From contig NZ_CP023689.1 of assembly GCF_008704715.1 (NCBI RefSeq), positions 372,001 to 436,000 of the forward strand: DNA of 64,000 nt, written 5' to 3'. Position 1 is the stretch's first letter. The number at the start of each line of letters is the position of its first letter. Below the pieces are notes generated by a model that worked only from the letters and a program-made list of their open reading frames with translations, was not told the DNA's origin and did no database searches. Positions 28,558 to 39,300 of the stretch are shown here, in pieces. The position numbers were made by a program, and so were the translations under genes. The stretch is from Streptomyces chartreusis. Lineage in GTDB: Bacteria > Actinomycetota > Actinomycetes > Streptomycetales > Streptomycetaceae.

Positions 28558-28669
28558 CGCCGGCGGCATTCGCCCTTTGTGGGTCCGCCGTTCGGGCTGT
28601 TGCCATCATCCGGCCACGGCCGGTCAGCACTGTGCCTTCCTACGGCGATGTTCATGACCTGGAGGGCAG

Positions 28670-30553
28670 ATGAGCACAGCAGAGCACAGGCACCGGCTGG
28701 ACAGACGGGCACTCCTGCAGGCCGCGGTGGCGATACCCGCGGCCGGCGCGGTGGTCACGGCGGCCGGTGCCGTTCCGGCGCAGGCCGACTCGATGACCGC
28801 AGGCAGTGGTCGGTCCCGGTTCGATGCCGAAAGTCCGCGGTTCGCGCTGGCCGTGCTTCCCGACACCCAGTATCTGTTCGATGCCGACAGCTCCGATCCC
28901 GCGCCCCTGCGGGCCACGTTCCGCTACCTCGTCGCCGAGCGGGAGGAGGCGAACGTCGCCTTCATGACACACCTCGGCGATGTCACGGAGCACGGCACCG
29001 AGGAGGAGATCTCGCTCGCCGCGGACACCTTCAAGGGCATCCACGGCAAGGTGCCGTACAGCGTCCTGGCCGGGAACCACGACATCCGGTCCTCCACCGA
29101 CGACCAGCGCGGCGACTCCGCCTACCTCGCGGCGTTCGGCCCGGAGCGCTATGCGTCGATGCCGACCTTCCGCGGCGCCTCGCCCGACGGCTACAACAGC
29201 TACCACGTGCTGCGCGCCGCGGACCGCGAATGGCTGGTGCTCGCCCTCGACTGGCGGGTGTCGGACAAGGGGATGCGCTGGGCGCAGGGCGTGCTCGACG
29301 CACATCCGACCCTGCCCGCCGTGCTCACCACGCACGACATCGCCTGGTCGGACGACGAGGGCGCGGCGCAGCTGTCGGACAACGGCAAGCGGCTGTGGGA
29401 CGGCCTCATCCGCGGCAACGACCAGATCTTCCTCGCGCTGGGCGGCCACTACTGGCCGCCTGGGCGCACCGTTCTGACCAACGATGCTGACAACGATGTC
29501 CACGTCCACATCACCAACTACCAGGACCGCTACTACGGCGGCGCCGGGATGATCCGCCTCTACGGCTTCGACCTGGTGCGTGGGGTCATCGACGTCGAGA
29601 CGTTCTCGCCGTGGTTCCTCGCCCGTGACCCCGAGCAGCGTTCGCCGCTGGAGGCCGAGACGATCGAACTGACGGGCCCCACGGACCGGTTCAGCCTCGC
29701 CGTCGACTTCGACGAGCGCTTCAAGGGCTTCGCGCCGGTCACCCCGCCGAAGTCGCGCCCGGCGTCGGCCGTGATGCCCCGCGGCACGGTCGCCTACTGG
29801 CGCTTCGACGCCTCCGGTACGTCCGCCGCCGGCACCCCGGGTGCTCCCGTGGCCGACGGGGCGCTCGTACGCGACCTCACGGGCAACGGCAACGACCTCA
29901 CCGTGAGCCGGCTGCACACGAGCGGGCCGGACGCCCTCACCTGGTCCGCCGACCACCACCCGGGCCAGCCGGCGCACGCCAGCCTCCGCTTCGACGGCGG
30001 GAAGGGCCCGGATCGCGGCGCCATCCTCACGACGGCCGCGGGCGCTCCGGTCAACAGCACGAAGTTCACCCGGGGTTACACGATCGAGACGCACATCATG
30101 CTCCCCGAGCCCTTCGAGGGCGACCACAGCTGGATGGGCATCCTGAGCTGGGAGGGCCGCAACGGCGACGCCGGCAAGACGACCGGCTGGTCCCCGCTGG
30201 AGCCCACGTGCAGCCTCAATCTGTCCCCGGAGCGATTCCTCCAGTTCGTCGTCTACCCCTACGCGCAGGACGCCGACCCGACGTCCTGGAGCCACGCCGT
30301 GCCGGTCGGCCGCTGGATGCACATCGCCCTCGTCAACGACGGCCGACGGACCGTGATGTACGTCGACGGCTCGAAGATCGCCCGCAACCCGGCGCAGCCG
30401 TCGACCGGCATCACCACCCTCGGCAAGCCCTTCGTCATCGGCGCCACCCAGTTCGACGAGAAGTTCGGGCAGGGCTTCTACGGCTGGATCGGCGACACCC
30501 GCATCGTGAACCGGGCACTGTCCACGCGCGACTTCCTGACGCCCTTCGCGTAA
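28670..30553 (+). CDS. Tat-exported metallophosphoesterase with C-terminal LamG/concanavalin-like domain
   Basis: 627 residues; GGAGGG precedes ATG. The N-terminus has the twin-arginine motif D-R-R-A-L-L followed by an Ala-rich helix and a QA-type cleavage site near 40. The phosphoesterase domain (about 60-330) shows LPDTQ, HLGDVTEHG, AGNHD and a later T-T-H-D, the usual dimetal ligands. The second part (about 370-627) is a LamG-type beta-sandwich (YTIETHIMLPEPFEGDH, RWMHIALVNDGRRTVMYVDG), typical of carbohydrate or surface binding. Likely a secreted or wall-associated phosphoesterase; the substrate is unknown. Confidence 0.9.
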   Translation: MSTAEHRHRLDRRALLQAAVAIPAAGAVVTAAGAVPAQADSMTAGSGRSRFDAESPRFALAVLPDTQYLFDADSSDPAPLRATFRYLVAEREEANVAFMTHLGDVTEHGTEEEISLAADTFKGIHGKVPYSVLAGNHDIRSSTDDQRGDSAYLAAFGPERYASMPTFRGASPDGYNSYHVLRAADREWLVLALDWRVSDKGMRWAQGVLDAHPTLPAVLTTHDIAWSDDEGAAQLSDNGKRLWDGLIRGNDQIFLALGGHYWPPGRTVLTNDADNDVHVHITNYQDRYYGGAGMIRLYGFDLVRGVIDVETFSPWFLARDPEQRSPLEAETIELTGPTDRFSLAVDFDERFKGFAPVTPPKSRPASAVMPRGTVAYWRFDASGTSAAGTPGAPVADGALVRDLTGNGNDLTVSRLHTSGPDALTWSADHHPGQPAHASLRFDGGKGPDRGAILTTAAGAPVNSTKFTRGYTIETHIMLPEPFEGDHSWMGILSWEGRNGDAGKTTGWSPLEPTCSLNLSPERFLQFVVYPYAQDADPTSWSHAVPVGRWMHIALVNDGRRTVMYVDGSKIARNPAQPSTGITTLGKPFVIGATQFDEKFGQGFYGWIGDTRIVNRALSTRDFLTPFA

Positions 30554-30588
30554 GAGGCGCGCACGAGTAGGTGACGGCGGAAGCCGTC

Positions 30589-30630
30589 GGGCGTCGGCCA
30601 CTACGGGCAGGACTTCCGTGGCCGACGCCC
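30589..30630. terminator. Stem-loop between convergent genes
   Basis: GGGCGTCGGCCAC and GTGGCCGACGCCC form a perfect 13-bp stem around a 16-nt loop, between the phosphoesterase stop and the end of the convergent acetyltransferase gene. Confidence 0.75.
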
Positions 30631-30652
30631 AGCTTTCGTGGCGGGCGGGGAC

Positions 30653-31540
30653 CTATACGGCTTCCGGTGTGCCGTAACGGAACTTGTATCCGGTGAAGTC
30701 GGCGATGCGGACGTATCCGAGGCGCTGGTAGAGGGCATTGCTGGTGGGGTTGGTCGGGTCCGTGTACAGGACGACGTCCGTCGCACCGGCGGCCAGCGCG
30801 GCCCGGCTCACCTCGACGGTCACGGCCGCCGCGTAGCCGTGGCCACGGAGGTGGGCCGGGGTGTAGACCGGGTCGATACGGATCATGCCGGCGACGATCG
30901 AGGTGGCGGCGGCCATGGAGACCGGGATGCCGTCCGGGGTCTCCCAGAATGTGAAGTGCCGGTCGCCGAAGCGCGAGTCGGCCCATGAGCCCGCGTCGAT
31001 CAAGTCGATGGAAGGCTGCTCGCGGACGTCGACGCAGAACTCGCGGCACCAGCGCACGACTTGCTCATGGTCCTGCGCGCTCGCGCCCCGTCCCCGGCCC
31101 TCTGGATGCGGTCGCGGTGGGGTGAGCGTGCCGATTCGGTAGAGGTGGGTCCGCCAGAAGGGGGTCGGCGCTGCGCCCGTGTGCCGCTGCCATGCCTCGG
31201 CGAAGGCGGTGGCGGTGTCGTGCTCCGCGATGACACCGGAGGGGCGGTGGCCGAGGCCGGCCAGGTGAGCGGCGAGGGTGCCGGTCTGCTCGGCGGAGAG
31301 GGGGGTGATGCTCAGGTATCCGCGGGGAGTGCGGTAGAAGACGGCGTGAGTCTCGCCTCCTGAGTCCAGTCGGCCGAGGACGTTGACTTCGGTCCCGTAC
31401 GGTTCCGCGCCGCGTGTTCGCAGTTTCTCAAGGTCGGTGAGCGGTGTGTTGTGCACGGCGGGCCTCGAACGCAGGAAGTCCCCGGCTCGGGCGAGGAAGT
31501 CGTGGACGTCGTCGGTGAGTTGCCAGTCATCCCGGAGCAT
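30653..31540 (-). CDS. GNAT-family N-acetyltransferase
   Basis: 295 residues. The C-terminal half is the GNAT fold: VYTPAHLRGHGYAAAVTVEVSR is the acetyl-CoA loop (R/Q-x-x-G-x-G/A type), and N-P-T-S-N-A-L-Y-Q-R-L-G-Y is the conserved last helix. The N-terminal 130 residues are a divergent GNAT-like half, so this is probably a tandem-GNAT enzyme. The acceptor is unknown. It lies divergent from the ABC ATPase with 223 bp between. Confidence 0.88.
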   Translation of the reverse strand: MLRDDWQLTDDVHDFLARAGDFLRSRPAVHNTPLTDLEKLRTRGAEPYGTEVNVLGRLDSGGETHAVFYRTPRGYLSITPLSAEQTGTLAAHLAGLGHRPSGVIAEHDTATAFAEAWQRHTGAAPTPFWRTHLYRIGTLTPPRPHPEGRGRGASAQDHEQVVRWCREFCVDVREQPSIDLIDAGSWADSRFGDRHFTFWETPDGIPVSMAAATSIVAGMIRIDPVYTPAHLRGHGYAAAVTVEVSRAALAAGATDVVLYTDPTNPTSNALYQRLGYVRIADFTGYKFRYGTPEAV

Positions 31541-31763
31541 GATTCATGATCCCGGACCGGCCCCGGGGCCGGTACATGCCCCTCGTCGTCGTCCACGGCG
31601 GCACGGGTTCACCCGGGCTTGGGTGTCGCGGACGGCACGGCCCGCCCCCTGCCGCGCCTCGGGTTATCCCCACCCAGGATGCGCCGGCAACCACCATGGC
31701 CTGCGACGACCGTGATCCGTAGCTTCGAGGTATCGGCTGGAAGAGATCGCGAGAGGGCGGACC

Positions 31764-32579
31764 ATGGGGCTGCGCAAGGGCAAGCGGCGGGAGACGGACG
31801 ACCGGCCGGAGGCACAGGGCACGCCCGGTCTCGCCGTCGAACTGCGCGGCGTCCGTCGGCGGTACGGCCGGGGCGCCGGCGCCGTGCACGCGCTCGCAGG
31901 CGTCGACCTCGCGCTCTCGCGCGGCACGTTCACCGCTGTCATGGGTCCCTCCGGCTCCGGCAAGTCCACCTTCCTCCAATGTGCCGCCGGTCTCGACCGT
32001 CCGACGGCCGGCTCCGTGCGGCTCGGCGGTACGGAGATCACACGCATGCGCGAGAACCAGCTCACCGAGCTGCGCCGCAGCCGCCTCGGCTTCGTCTTCC
32101 AGGCCTTCAACCTGCTGCCGTCCCTCACCGCCGAGCAGAACGTGCTGCTCCCGATGCGCCTCGCCGGGCAGCGCCAGGACCGCCGCCGGGCGGCCGCGGT
32201 GCTCGCGCAGGTCGGGCTCGCCGACAAGGCGCGGTCCCGGCCCGGCGAGCTCTCGGGCGGCCAGCAGCAGCGGGTCGCCATCGCGCGTGCCCTGGTCACA
32301 AGCCCGGACGTGATCTTCGCGGACGAGCCCACGGGGGCCTTGGACACGGGTACCGCCGCCGAGGTGCTCGGCCTGCTCCGGCAGGCGGTGGACGCGCTGG
32401 GGGCGACCGTCGTCATGGTCACCCACGACCCGGTCGCGGCCGCGTGGGCCGACCGAGTGCTGTTCCTCGCGGACGGTGCCTTCGCCGGCGCCCTCGACCG
32501 CGGCTCGGCGGAGCAGATCGCGGCCCGGATGGCCGCTCTCACCTCCCGCACGGGCGCCATGGTGGGGGCCGCGGCGTGA
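31764..32579 (+). CDS. ABC transporter ATP-binding protein, MacB/LolD type
   Basis: 271 residues: Walker A GPSGSGKS about 66, Q-loop VFQAFNLLPSLTAEQN, signature LSGGQQQR, Walker B VIFADEPTGALD and switch His in VTHD, the pattern of ATPases serving FtsX-type permeases. The stop overlaps the GTG of the permease gene (GTGA). Such pairs drive mechanotransmission for antimicrobial-peptide resistance, lipoprotein or envelope functions rather than classical transport. No two-component system adjoins it. Confidence 0.94.
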   Translation: MGLRKGKRRETDDRPEAQGTPGLAVELRGVRRRYGRGAGAVHALAGVDLALSRGTFTAVMGPSGSGKSTFLQCAAGLDRPTAGSVRLGGTEITRMRENQLTELRRSRLGFVFQAFNLLPSLTAEQNVLLPMRLAGQRQDRRRAAAVLAQVGLADKARSRPGELSGGQQQRVAIARALVTSPDVIFADEPTGALDTGTAAEVLGLLRQAVDALGATVVMVTHDPVAAAWADRVLFLADGAFAGALDRGSAEQIAARMAALTSRTGAMVGAAA

Positions 32580-35053
32580 GGAGCTTCGTCCCCAACGGCC
32601 TCGCCCGCGCGGCCGTGCGCTTCAAACCGGCGTCGTTCGCGGGCACGTTCGTCGCGCTGATGATGTCGGCGCTGATCGTCTCCGCCTGCGGCATCCTCCT
32701 GGAGACGGGCGTTCGCGCCTCGGTGCCGCCGGAGCGGTATGCGAAGGCGCCGGTCGTCGCGGCGGCGGACCAGTACGCCCGCTTCGTCACGGGCAGCGGT
32801 GACAGCCGGTCCGAGTCGGCCGACCCACTGCCGGACACGGCGCGCTTGGACGCGGCGTTGGCGGAAAGGGCGGCGCGCGTGCACGGCGTCGAGGCGGCGG
32901 TGCCGGACTTCACGTTCCCGGTGCGCCAAGGGGACGGCGTGCTGACCGGCCACGGCTGGGGGTCGCACGCCTTCACCGGTGCCGTGCTCACGTCCGGGGT
33001 TGCGCCCCGCACGGGCGAGGTCGTGCTCGCAGCGTCCGACGAGCGAGCCGACCTAGGCGACACCGTCACCCTCGAAACCGCAATCGGCCGGGCCGACTTC
33101 CGTTTGTCAGGGCTGGCGAAGGCCGGCTCCGGCGACGTGGCCGAGGGCGCCGTCGCATGGTTCGCCGACGCCCGCTCCCCCGCGCTCGCCGGGCATCCCG
33201 GAAAGGCCGACGCGATCGCCGTACTGGCCAAGGACGGTACGGACGCCGATGTTCTCGCCGCCGGTGTGAAGAAGGCGCTCGCCGGCTCCGGCGCCGAGGT
33301 GCACACCGGCGACGGCCGCGGCGCCGTCGAGGACCGGGGGCTCGGGTACGCCAAGGAGATGCTGACCGGGCTCGGCGGCTCCTTCGGCGGGATCGCCGCG
33401 ACGGTCGCCGTCTTCACGGCGTCCGGGACGGTCGCGCTGTCCGTCGCCCAGCGTGCTCGCGAGTTCGCGCTGCTGCGTGCCGTCGGCGCCACCCCGCGGC
33501 AGATCCGCCGCGCGGTCGCCGCCGAGGCGGTGCTCGTCGCGCCGCTCGCCGGGCTGCTCGGCTGCCTGCCCGGAATCGGGCTCGCGCACTGGTGGTTCGG
33601 CCAGCTGAAGGACCGCGGGGCCATCCCGGACGCCGTGGAGCTGCAATTCTCCTGGATCCCGCTCGTCGTCGCGGTCGGCACCGGTCTGCTGACCGCACTC
33701 GGGGCCGGCTGGGCGGCGGGGCGTCGCCCGTCGAAGATCAAGCCGGGGCAGGCGCTCGCCGAGGCGTCGGTGGAGCGGCTGCGGCCGGGCGTGATCCGGA
33801 TCCTGCTGGGCTTGGGCGCCCTGGTCGGCGGTGGGTTCCTGACGGTCGTGGCCGCCCGTTCGGCCGGGGACGATGCCGCCAACGCGGCTCTCGGCGTCGT
33901 CATGCTCTTCATGCTCGCCGTCGCGCTGCTCGGCCCGCTGGTGGCGCGGCTGTGCGCGGCACTGTTCGGGCTCGCGCTGAGCGTCGGCGACGCCTCGGCG
34001 TCACTGGCCGCCGCCAACTCTCGTACGAACGCTCGCCGGTTGGCCTCCGCGATCACCCCGATCGTGCTGGCCATGGCCTTCGCCTCGACCCTCGTCTTCA
34101 TGCACACCAGCGAGAGCCATGTCGCCGCGGAGCAGCTACGGGCCGGCGTCACCGCGGACCACGTGGTCACGGACCCCGCCGGGCTGCCGATCGACGCCGC
34201 CGCCCGGGCCGCCCGCGCACCCGGCGTCGACGCGGCCGTGGGCCTGCTCGAAACGCAGGTGCTGGTGCCAGTCGGCTCCGGCGGCGACCGATGGCTGCAA
34301 GGCTCGTCGACGCAGGGAATCTCGGGCTCCGGCGAGCAGCTCGCAAGGGTGCAGGACCTCGACGTACGCGGCGGCAGCCTGGACCGCGTAGGCAAGGGCC
34401 GGATCGCCATCGACAAGACGCTCGCCGCGTCGGCGAAGGTCGGGGTGGGCGACAAGCTGCCCCTCTACCTCCCGGACGGCACCAGGACCGACCACGAGGT
34501 CGTGGCCGTTTACGGCCGCGGGCTCGGCCTCGCCGCCGTGACCATGGACCGCGCCTCCCTCGCACCCCACGTCACCTCGCCCTTCGACAGCACACTGCTG
34601 ATACGGGGCGGAAACGCGAAGGCCCTCGCCTCACTCGGCGAGGTCACCGACGCCTCCGGCTACGCCGTCGAGCAGAACACCGACCGCGAACTCAACGCTT
34701 GGGCCAACTACACGATGGCCGCCGTACTCGGCGGCTTCGCGGCCGTCGCCGCCGCCAACACCCTCGTGATGACCGTCCTCGACCGCCGCCGCGAACTCGG
34801 CACACTCCGCCTCATCGGCTCCACCCGACGCCAGGTCATGCGCATGCTCCGCTGGGAAGGCCTGCTGGTGGCTCTGGCCGGCATCGCCCTCGGCACGGCC
34901 ATCGCGGCAGCGACCCTGATTCCGATGATGCGCGGCCTGACGGGCGAGGGGCCGTACGTACCTCCGCTCGTCTACGCAGCCTTTGCCGGGGGCGCGGTGG
35001 CCCTGGGCCTGGTGGCGGTGACGCTGCCGGCCAGGGCGGCGTTGCGGCGCTGA
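32576..35053 (+). CDS. FtsX/MacB-family ABC permease, double-domain
   Basis: 825 residues from GTG at 32576. An N-terminal helix (FAGTFVALMMSALIVSACGILL) leads to an extracellular region, then one FtsX domain (about 255-400) with the conserved REFALLRAVGATPRQIRR coupling segment. A second extracellular region and FtsX domain follow (about 700-825) with RRELGTLRLIGSTRRQVMR. This duplicated 10-helix layout is typical of actinobacterial exporters that pair with one LolD-like ATPase. It is translationally coupled to that ATPase. Confidence 0.92.
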   Translation: MRSFVPNGLARAAVRFKPASFAGTFVALMMSALIVSACGILLETGVRASVPPERYAKAPVVAAADQYARFVTGSGDSRSESADPLPDTARLDAALAERAARVHGVEAAVPDFTFPVRQGDGVLTGHGWGSHAFTGAVLTSGVAPRTGEVVLAASDERADLGDTVTLETAIGRADFRLSGLAKAGSGDVAEGAVAWFADARSPALAGHPGKADAIAVLAKDGTDADVLAAGVKKALAGSGAEVHTGDGRGAVEDRGLGYAKEMLTGLGGSFGGIAATVAVFTASGTVALSVAQRAREFALLRAVGATPRQIRRAVAAEAVLVAPLAGLLGCLPGIGLAHWWFGQLKDRGAIPDAVELQFSWIPLVVAVGTGLLTALGAGWAAGRRPSKIKPGQALAEASVERLRPGVIRILLGLGALVGGGFLTVVAARSAGDDAANAALGVVMLFMLAVALLGPLVARLCAALFGLALSVGDASASLAAANSRTNARRLASAITPIVLAMAFASTLVFMHTSESHVAAEQLRAGVTADHVVTDPAGLPIDAAARAARAPGVDAAVGLLETQVLVPVGSGGDRWLQGSSTQGISGSGEQLARVQDLDVRGGSLDRVGKGRIAIDKTLAASAKVGVGDKLPLYLPDGTRTDHEVVAVYGRGLGLAAVTMDRASLAPHVTSPFDSTLLIRGGNAKALASLGEVTDASGYAVEQNTDRELNAWANYTMAAVLGGFAAVAAANTLVMTVLDRRRELGTLRLIGSTRRQVMRMLRWEGLLVALAGIALGTAIAAATLIPMMRGLTGEGPYVPPLVYAAFAGGAVALGLVAVTLPARAALRR

Positions 35054-35202
35054 GGCAGCGGCTCCGGCCACTCAGCGCGTCACACATGCCGCCCGCAAGC
35101 AGTACCGATTCCTTGACGCCTCTACTTCCTGATGATTCCATCATTACTGAAGAAAGATTCAGTGTTGCCTCGCCGAGCAGGGACACCCTGGAGGACTTCG
35201 TG

Positions 35203-36210
35203 ATGTCACAGCACGCAACCGCGTACGCCTACACACCGCCCCCGCCCCGTGTCCGCACGGGCCTGGAGGAAGCGGTGGACAGACTGTCGCGCGTGGACCA
35301 ACTCGTGGCCGAGCTGCCCGAAACACCACCCCGTGCACCGGAAGCAGACGGCGATCAGGAGCGGCTGGGCGAGGTCACTGTCACGCACCGCTTTTTGGAC
35401 GCCCCCGGCGACGGCGAAACCGTGCGCTGGCACTACGTGGAGGGCGGCCCCCTCGACGCACCTGTCGTCGTGTTCCTCCATGGCGTACCCGACTCGTGGT
35501 GGCAGTGGCACTACGCCATCGAGGCCCTCGGCTCCGACTTCCGCTGCCTGGCCATCGACCTGAAGGGCTACGGCCAGTCGGAGAAGGGCACCGGCGACTT
35601 CCGCCAGGAGGGAGTCGCCATCCAGCTGGAAGCGCTACTGGACCAGCTTCGGATAGAGAGGTTCAGCCTGGTAACGCACGACAGGGGAACACCGGTCGGC
35701 GACCACCTCGTGGCACGCATGGGCAGCCGTGTCATCCGCTACGGCCGGGGGCAGCAGCACCTCTGGCATCTCCACCCCGACCTGCATCCGCAGCAGGACA
35801 TGTTCACCTCGCCCGAGGCCCCGGCGGTGCTGGCCGATGCCCGCCGCATCGTCGTCACCGCGTACTCCGTGCTCGGCGAACGCGAAGTGAAGGTGTCAGA
35901 CCTCGTTCGAACCGTTCAGGAGTTCAGCTACGACGGCATCAACACCGCCGTCCCCCGTTACTTCAACTCTTCGTCGTTCCGGCAGGAATGGATCGATCGA
36001 CGCACCCGGCTCATCTCCCAGTGGAAGTGCCCCGTACTGCTGCTCCAGGGGGCCGACGACCCTCTCCAGCCCCGCGAGTTCTACACCGATCCCGACGTGG
36101 TGGCGAAGCTCCCGGAAGGCAGCGATGTGCATCTCTTCGACTCGGGCCACTTCTGGCCCTTCGAAGCCCCTGAAGAAATGGCCGCCGTCCTTCGGGACTT
36201 CCTCGGCTGA
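35203..36210 (+). CDS. Alpha/beta hydrolase, epoxide hydrolase/haloalkane dehalogenase-like
   Basis: 335 residues from ATG at 35203, 8 nt after GGAGG. HGVPDSWWQWH is the HGxP oxyanion element; the nucleophile elbow reads THDRGTPVG with Asp as nucleophile, as in epoxide hydrolases and dehalogenases; the catalytic His is in DSGHFWP near the C-terminus and an acidic residue in GADDPLQP. The first 60 residues are extra and charged. The cap region lacks a clear Tyr pair, so the exact reaction is open. An AT-rich stretch at 35130-35165 may hold its promoter. Confidence 0.88.
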   Translation: MSQHATAYAYTPPPPRVRTGLEEAVDRLSRVDQLVAELPETPPRAPEADGDQERLGEVTVTHRFLDAPGDGETVRWHYVEGGPLDAPVVVFLHGVPDSWWQWHYAIEALGSDFRCLAIDLKGYGQSEKGTGDFRQEGVAIQLEALLDQLRIERFSLVTHDRGTPVGDHLVARMGSRVIRYGRGQQHLWHLHPDLHPQQDMFTSPEAPAVLADARRIVVTAYSVLGEREVKVSDLVRTVQEFSYDGINTAVPRYFNSSSFRQEWIDRRTRLISQWKCPVLLLQGADDPLQPREFYTDPDVVAKLPEGSDVHLFDSGHFWPFEAPEEMAAVLRDFLG

Positions 36211-36273
36211 CCTCCGCTCCAATGCCCTGAGAAGGAGGTCGGCCGGCTCTCCGCGGTCGCGGTCGTCGGCCCG

Positions 36274-36297
36274 GGTGTGCCGGGGCGGTTGCACACC
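36274..36297. terminator. Stem-loop between convergent genes
   Basis: GGTGTGC and GCACACC pair around a 10-nt GC-rich loop in the short gap between the hydrolase and the convergent TPR gene. The stem is modest, so the call is tentative. Confidence 0.45.
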
Positions 36298-36319
36298 TCG
36301 CCCCGGCACCGACCCGCCC

Positions 36320-39300
36320 CTACTCGTCGCGCAGGCGGGTCGCCAACGACGTCAGTGCCTCGGCCTCCTCCGTGTGGCCCAAAGCCGTCAACAGGTCGAT
36401 CGCTGCGTCGAGGCGGATCAGGGCAGGAGCGGGGCGTTCCAGGTAGAGGCCCTCCACTGCGCCTGCGAGGCGGACGCACTCGGCCCATTCGCCGGCGTCG
36501 TCGTCCTGGTTCGGGTCGCCGAGCAGCGCGAGAGCCTTGTCCAGGGCGATGAGGGCTTCCTCGTACTCGCCGGCGTAGGCCGCCACCCGTCCGTGTTCGT
36601 ATGCCAGGGCGGTTTCCAGGGAGCGGCCGTGGGTCTCGAACTCGGCGGTGCGCGCCTCGTCGGCGATTCGGCCGGCCTCCGTGAGGAAGGCGCGGGCGCT
36701 GTCCAGGCCGTGCGGGCCCTGCTGTTGGGCCTGGAGGCGGGCGAGTTCGCGCAGGCTGTTGCTGAGGTGCTCGTAGCGCGGGGCGCGGGCGTGAGCGGCG
36801 AGTGCCTGGTCCGCGGCCTCGCGGGCCCGGTCGAACTCGCCTGACTCGCCAAGGAGTACGGCCGTCTCCGCGGCGATCATCGCGTGGCTTCCCGGGTCGT
36901 CGTCCCAGCCCGCCGACTCGGCGGCGAGGGCGACGAACTCCGCCGTGGCGGCCTTGAGGTCCTCCCCCGCGTGCAGCGCGCGGGCACGGGTGAGGCGCAG
37001 TTGGGCGACCAGTCGGTCGTCGACTTCGCCAGCGGCCACGTCCGGCTCCGCGAGCAGCGAGTCGAGCAGGGCTATGCAGTCCTCGACGCGGCCCAGGTCG
37101 AGGCTGAGCTGAGCCGCGTTGCTGTAGGTGCAGTACGCGTCCGTACGGCTGCCTTGGCGTAGCTCCAGTTCCGCCGAGCGCGTCAGGTGGTGCAGGGCCT
37201 CATCGGGGCGGCCGAGGTGCATGACGGCTTCGGCCAGGTCGCCGTGCAGACGGGCGGTGCCCACCGCGTCGGCGGGCCATTCGGCGGCCAGGCGCAGGCC
37301 TTCGGCCAGGTCCGCCTGAGCGGCCTGCGCGTCGTGGAGAGCGAGCTGGAGCCGGCCGCGCAGGCCGAGCGTGCGGGGCAGGTGCCAGGCGGGGCCTTCC
37401 GACTTCAGCCGGTCCAGGAGTGCGTCGATCTCGGTGACCGCGGCGGGCAGGTCGCCGGAGAGGGCGTGCGTGCTGGTCCGCAGCAGCAGCGCGCCCGACA
37501 CCTGTACGGCGATGTCGTGCTCGGTGGCGAACGCGAACAGCTTGTCGACCTCGGCCTGAACCGGGGCTGCGTGCTCCTCGCTCCTCGACGTCTGGAGGCG
37601 CAGGCCGAGTGCGGTGGCCCGGAGGCGGAGGAGGCGGGCCTCCTGGGACGGAGTGAGGTCGGGGGTCTCCTCGTACAGGCGGACCATGGACGCGTGGGCC
37701 GCGGTCAGCGCGGCGGCCTTCGGGTCGGTTGCGTCGACGTCCTCCCCGGCGTTCTCCGAGGGCGCGTCCGTGCTCTGGGTGGCGTTCTCGGCCGGTACGT
37801 CGGCGTCCTGCCCGGCGTTCCCGGCCGGTACCTCGGCGCCCTCCGCGGCCTTCCCAGCGGACGCATCCGCCACAGCCTTCTCGGCCACCGCAAGGAGCGC
37901 ACAGGCCCGAGCCACCGCCGCCTGCCCCGCCTCCCCGGCGTCGTCGTACAGAGCCGCGGCCTCCTCGTGGAGGTCGGCGGCGTCGGTGAACTCGTCCTTG
38001 TCGCCCGCCCGGCTCGCCTCCTCGGCCAGCAGGTCGGCACGCAGCCGCACGAGCGGGCCGACGGCCGGGTCGTCGGGGTGGGTGTAGTCGCGGGCGGCGA
38101 CGAGGGTGCGCAGGCGCGCCCAGCAGGCCTGTGCGTCCGGGTGGCCCTGCTCGTCCAACGCCCGTGCGCGGACGATCAGTTCGGGGAGCGCGTCGGGGAC
38201 TGCGGCGGCCGTACGGGAGGTCGGCGCGGTCGCCGGGACGGCAGCGGCCGGGGCCACGTCGTCCAGGGCGCGGGCGCGCAGGGTCAGTTCCAGTGTGTCC
38301 ACGAGCGGGGCGCGGTCGAGGCGGGCCCGGCGGCGGTCGGCGTGGGCCGTGGTTCCGTTGCGGGCGTCGAAGCGGGCGGCGAGGTCGTCGGCGCGACGGC
38401 GTACCTCGGCGCGCAGGTCGGCCACCGTCCAGGTGCGGCCGGCGTAACCGGCGGCGGGCAGTTCGCCGTGGCCGAGGCTCTCGACGCGCTGGAGGAGGAC
38501 CTCCGCTCCGGTGAGGAAGCCGAGCTGATCGAGCGGCGAGTCGACCTCGTCGAACATGATCCGGTTCTCGGCGAGCAGTTCCAGGCCTCGGGCTTCGTTG
38601 CCGGTCAGCGCGCAGAACTCCAGGTGCCGGCCGACCTCCTGGGACATGGAGGGGTTGCGGCGGCAGCCGCGGTAGCCGGCGAGGTGCAGTTCCCGGGCCC
38701 GGTCGGTGCGGCCGGTGCGCAGCAGGGGCAGCAGCGCGTACGACACGGAGCGGGCCGGCTCCTCCTGGCAGGACTCCTTGCCGGCCAGCACGGGTTCCCA
38801 CACGCTCAGCGCCCGCTCGTCGTCGCCCTCCATGAGGTGGTACAGGGCGCGTTCGCAGATCTCACAGGCCTCGCAGTCGCTGAGCTGGGTGCGGGTGCGG
38901 CTCGCCCACAGCTCGTAGGCGGGGGTGGCGCCCTCGCCCAGGTGGGCGGCGAGCTGGTAGGCCTGCCCGTAGTAGGGCTGGAGGCCGAGGTCCGCCTTCT
39001 CGTACCGGTCGCGCATCTCCGTCAGCCACTGGCGCAGTCCGGTCAGCGGTACCTCGGGCAGCTGGCGCAGGGCGTGGCCGACCCACTTGAAACGCCAGAA
39101 CAGCAGGTGGCGCAGGCGGTCGTCGAACACGTCGGGCTGCTCGTCGAAGAGATTGAGCAGGCGGGCGAAGACGACGGGCGACTTCCGGGGTTCGGAGCCG
39201 TAGGTGTACGCCTCCTGGAGTTCGAGGAGGGCGTGGACCAGCGCGCGGGGCTCGTCGAACTGCTCGGCGGCGTCGACGAGTTCCTCGGCTGTGACGGTGC

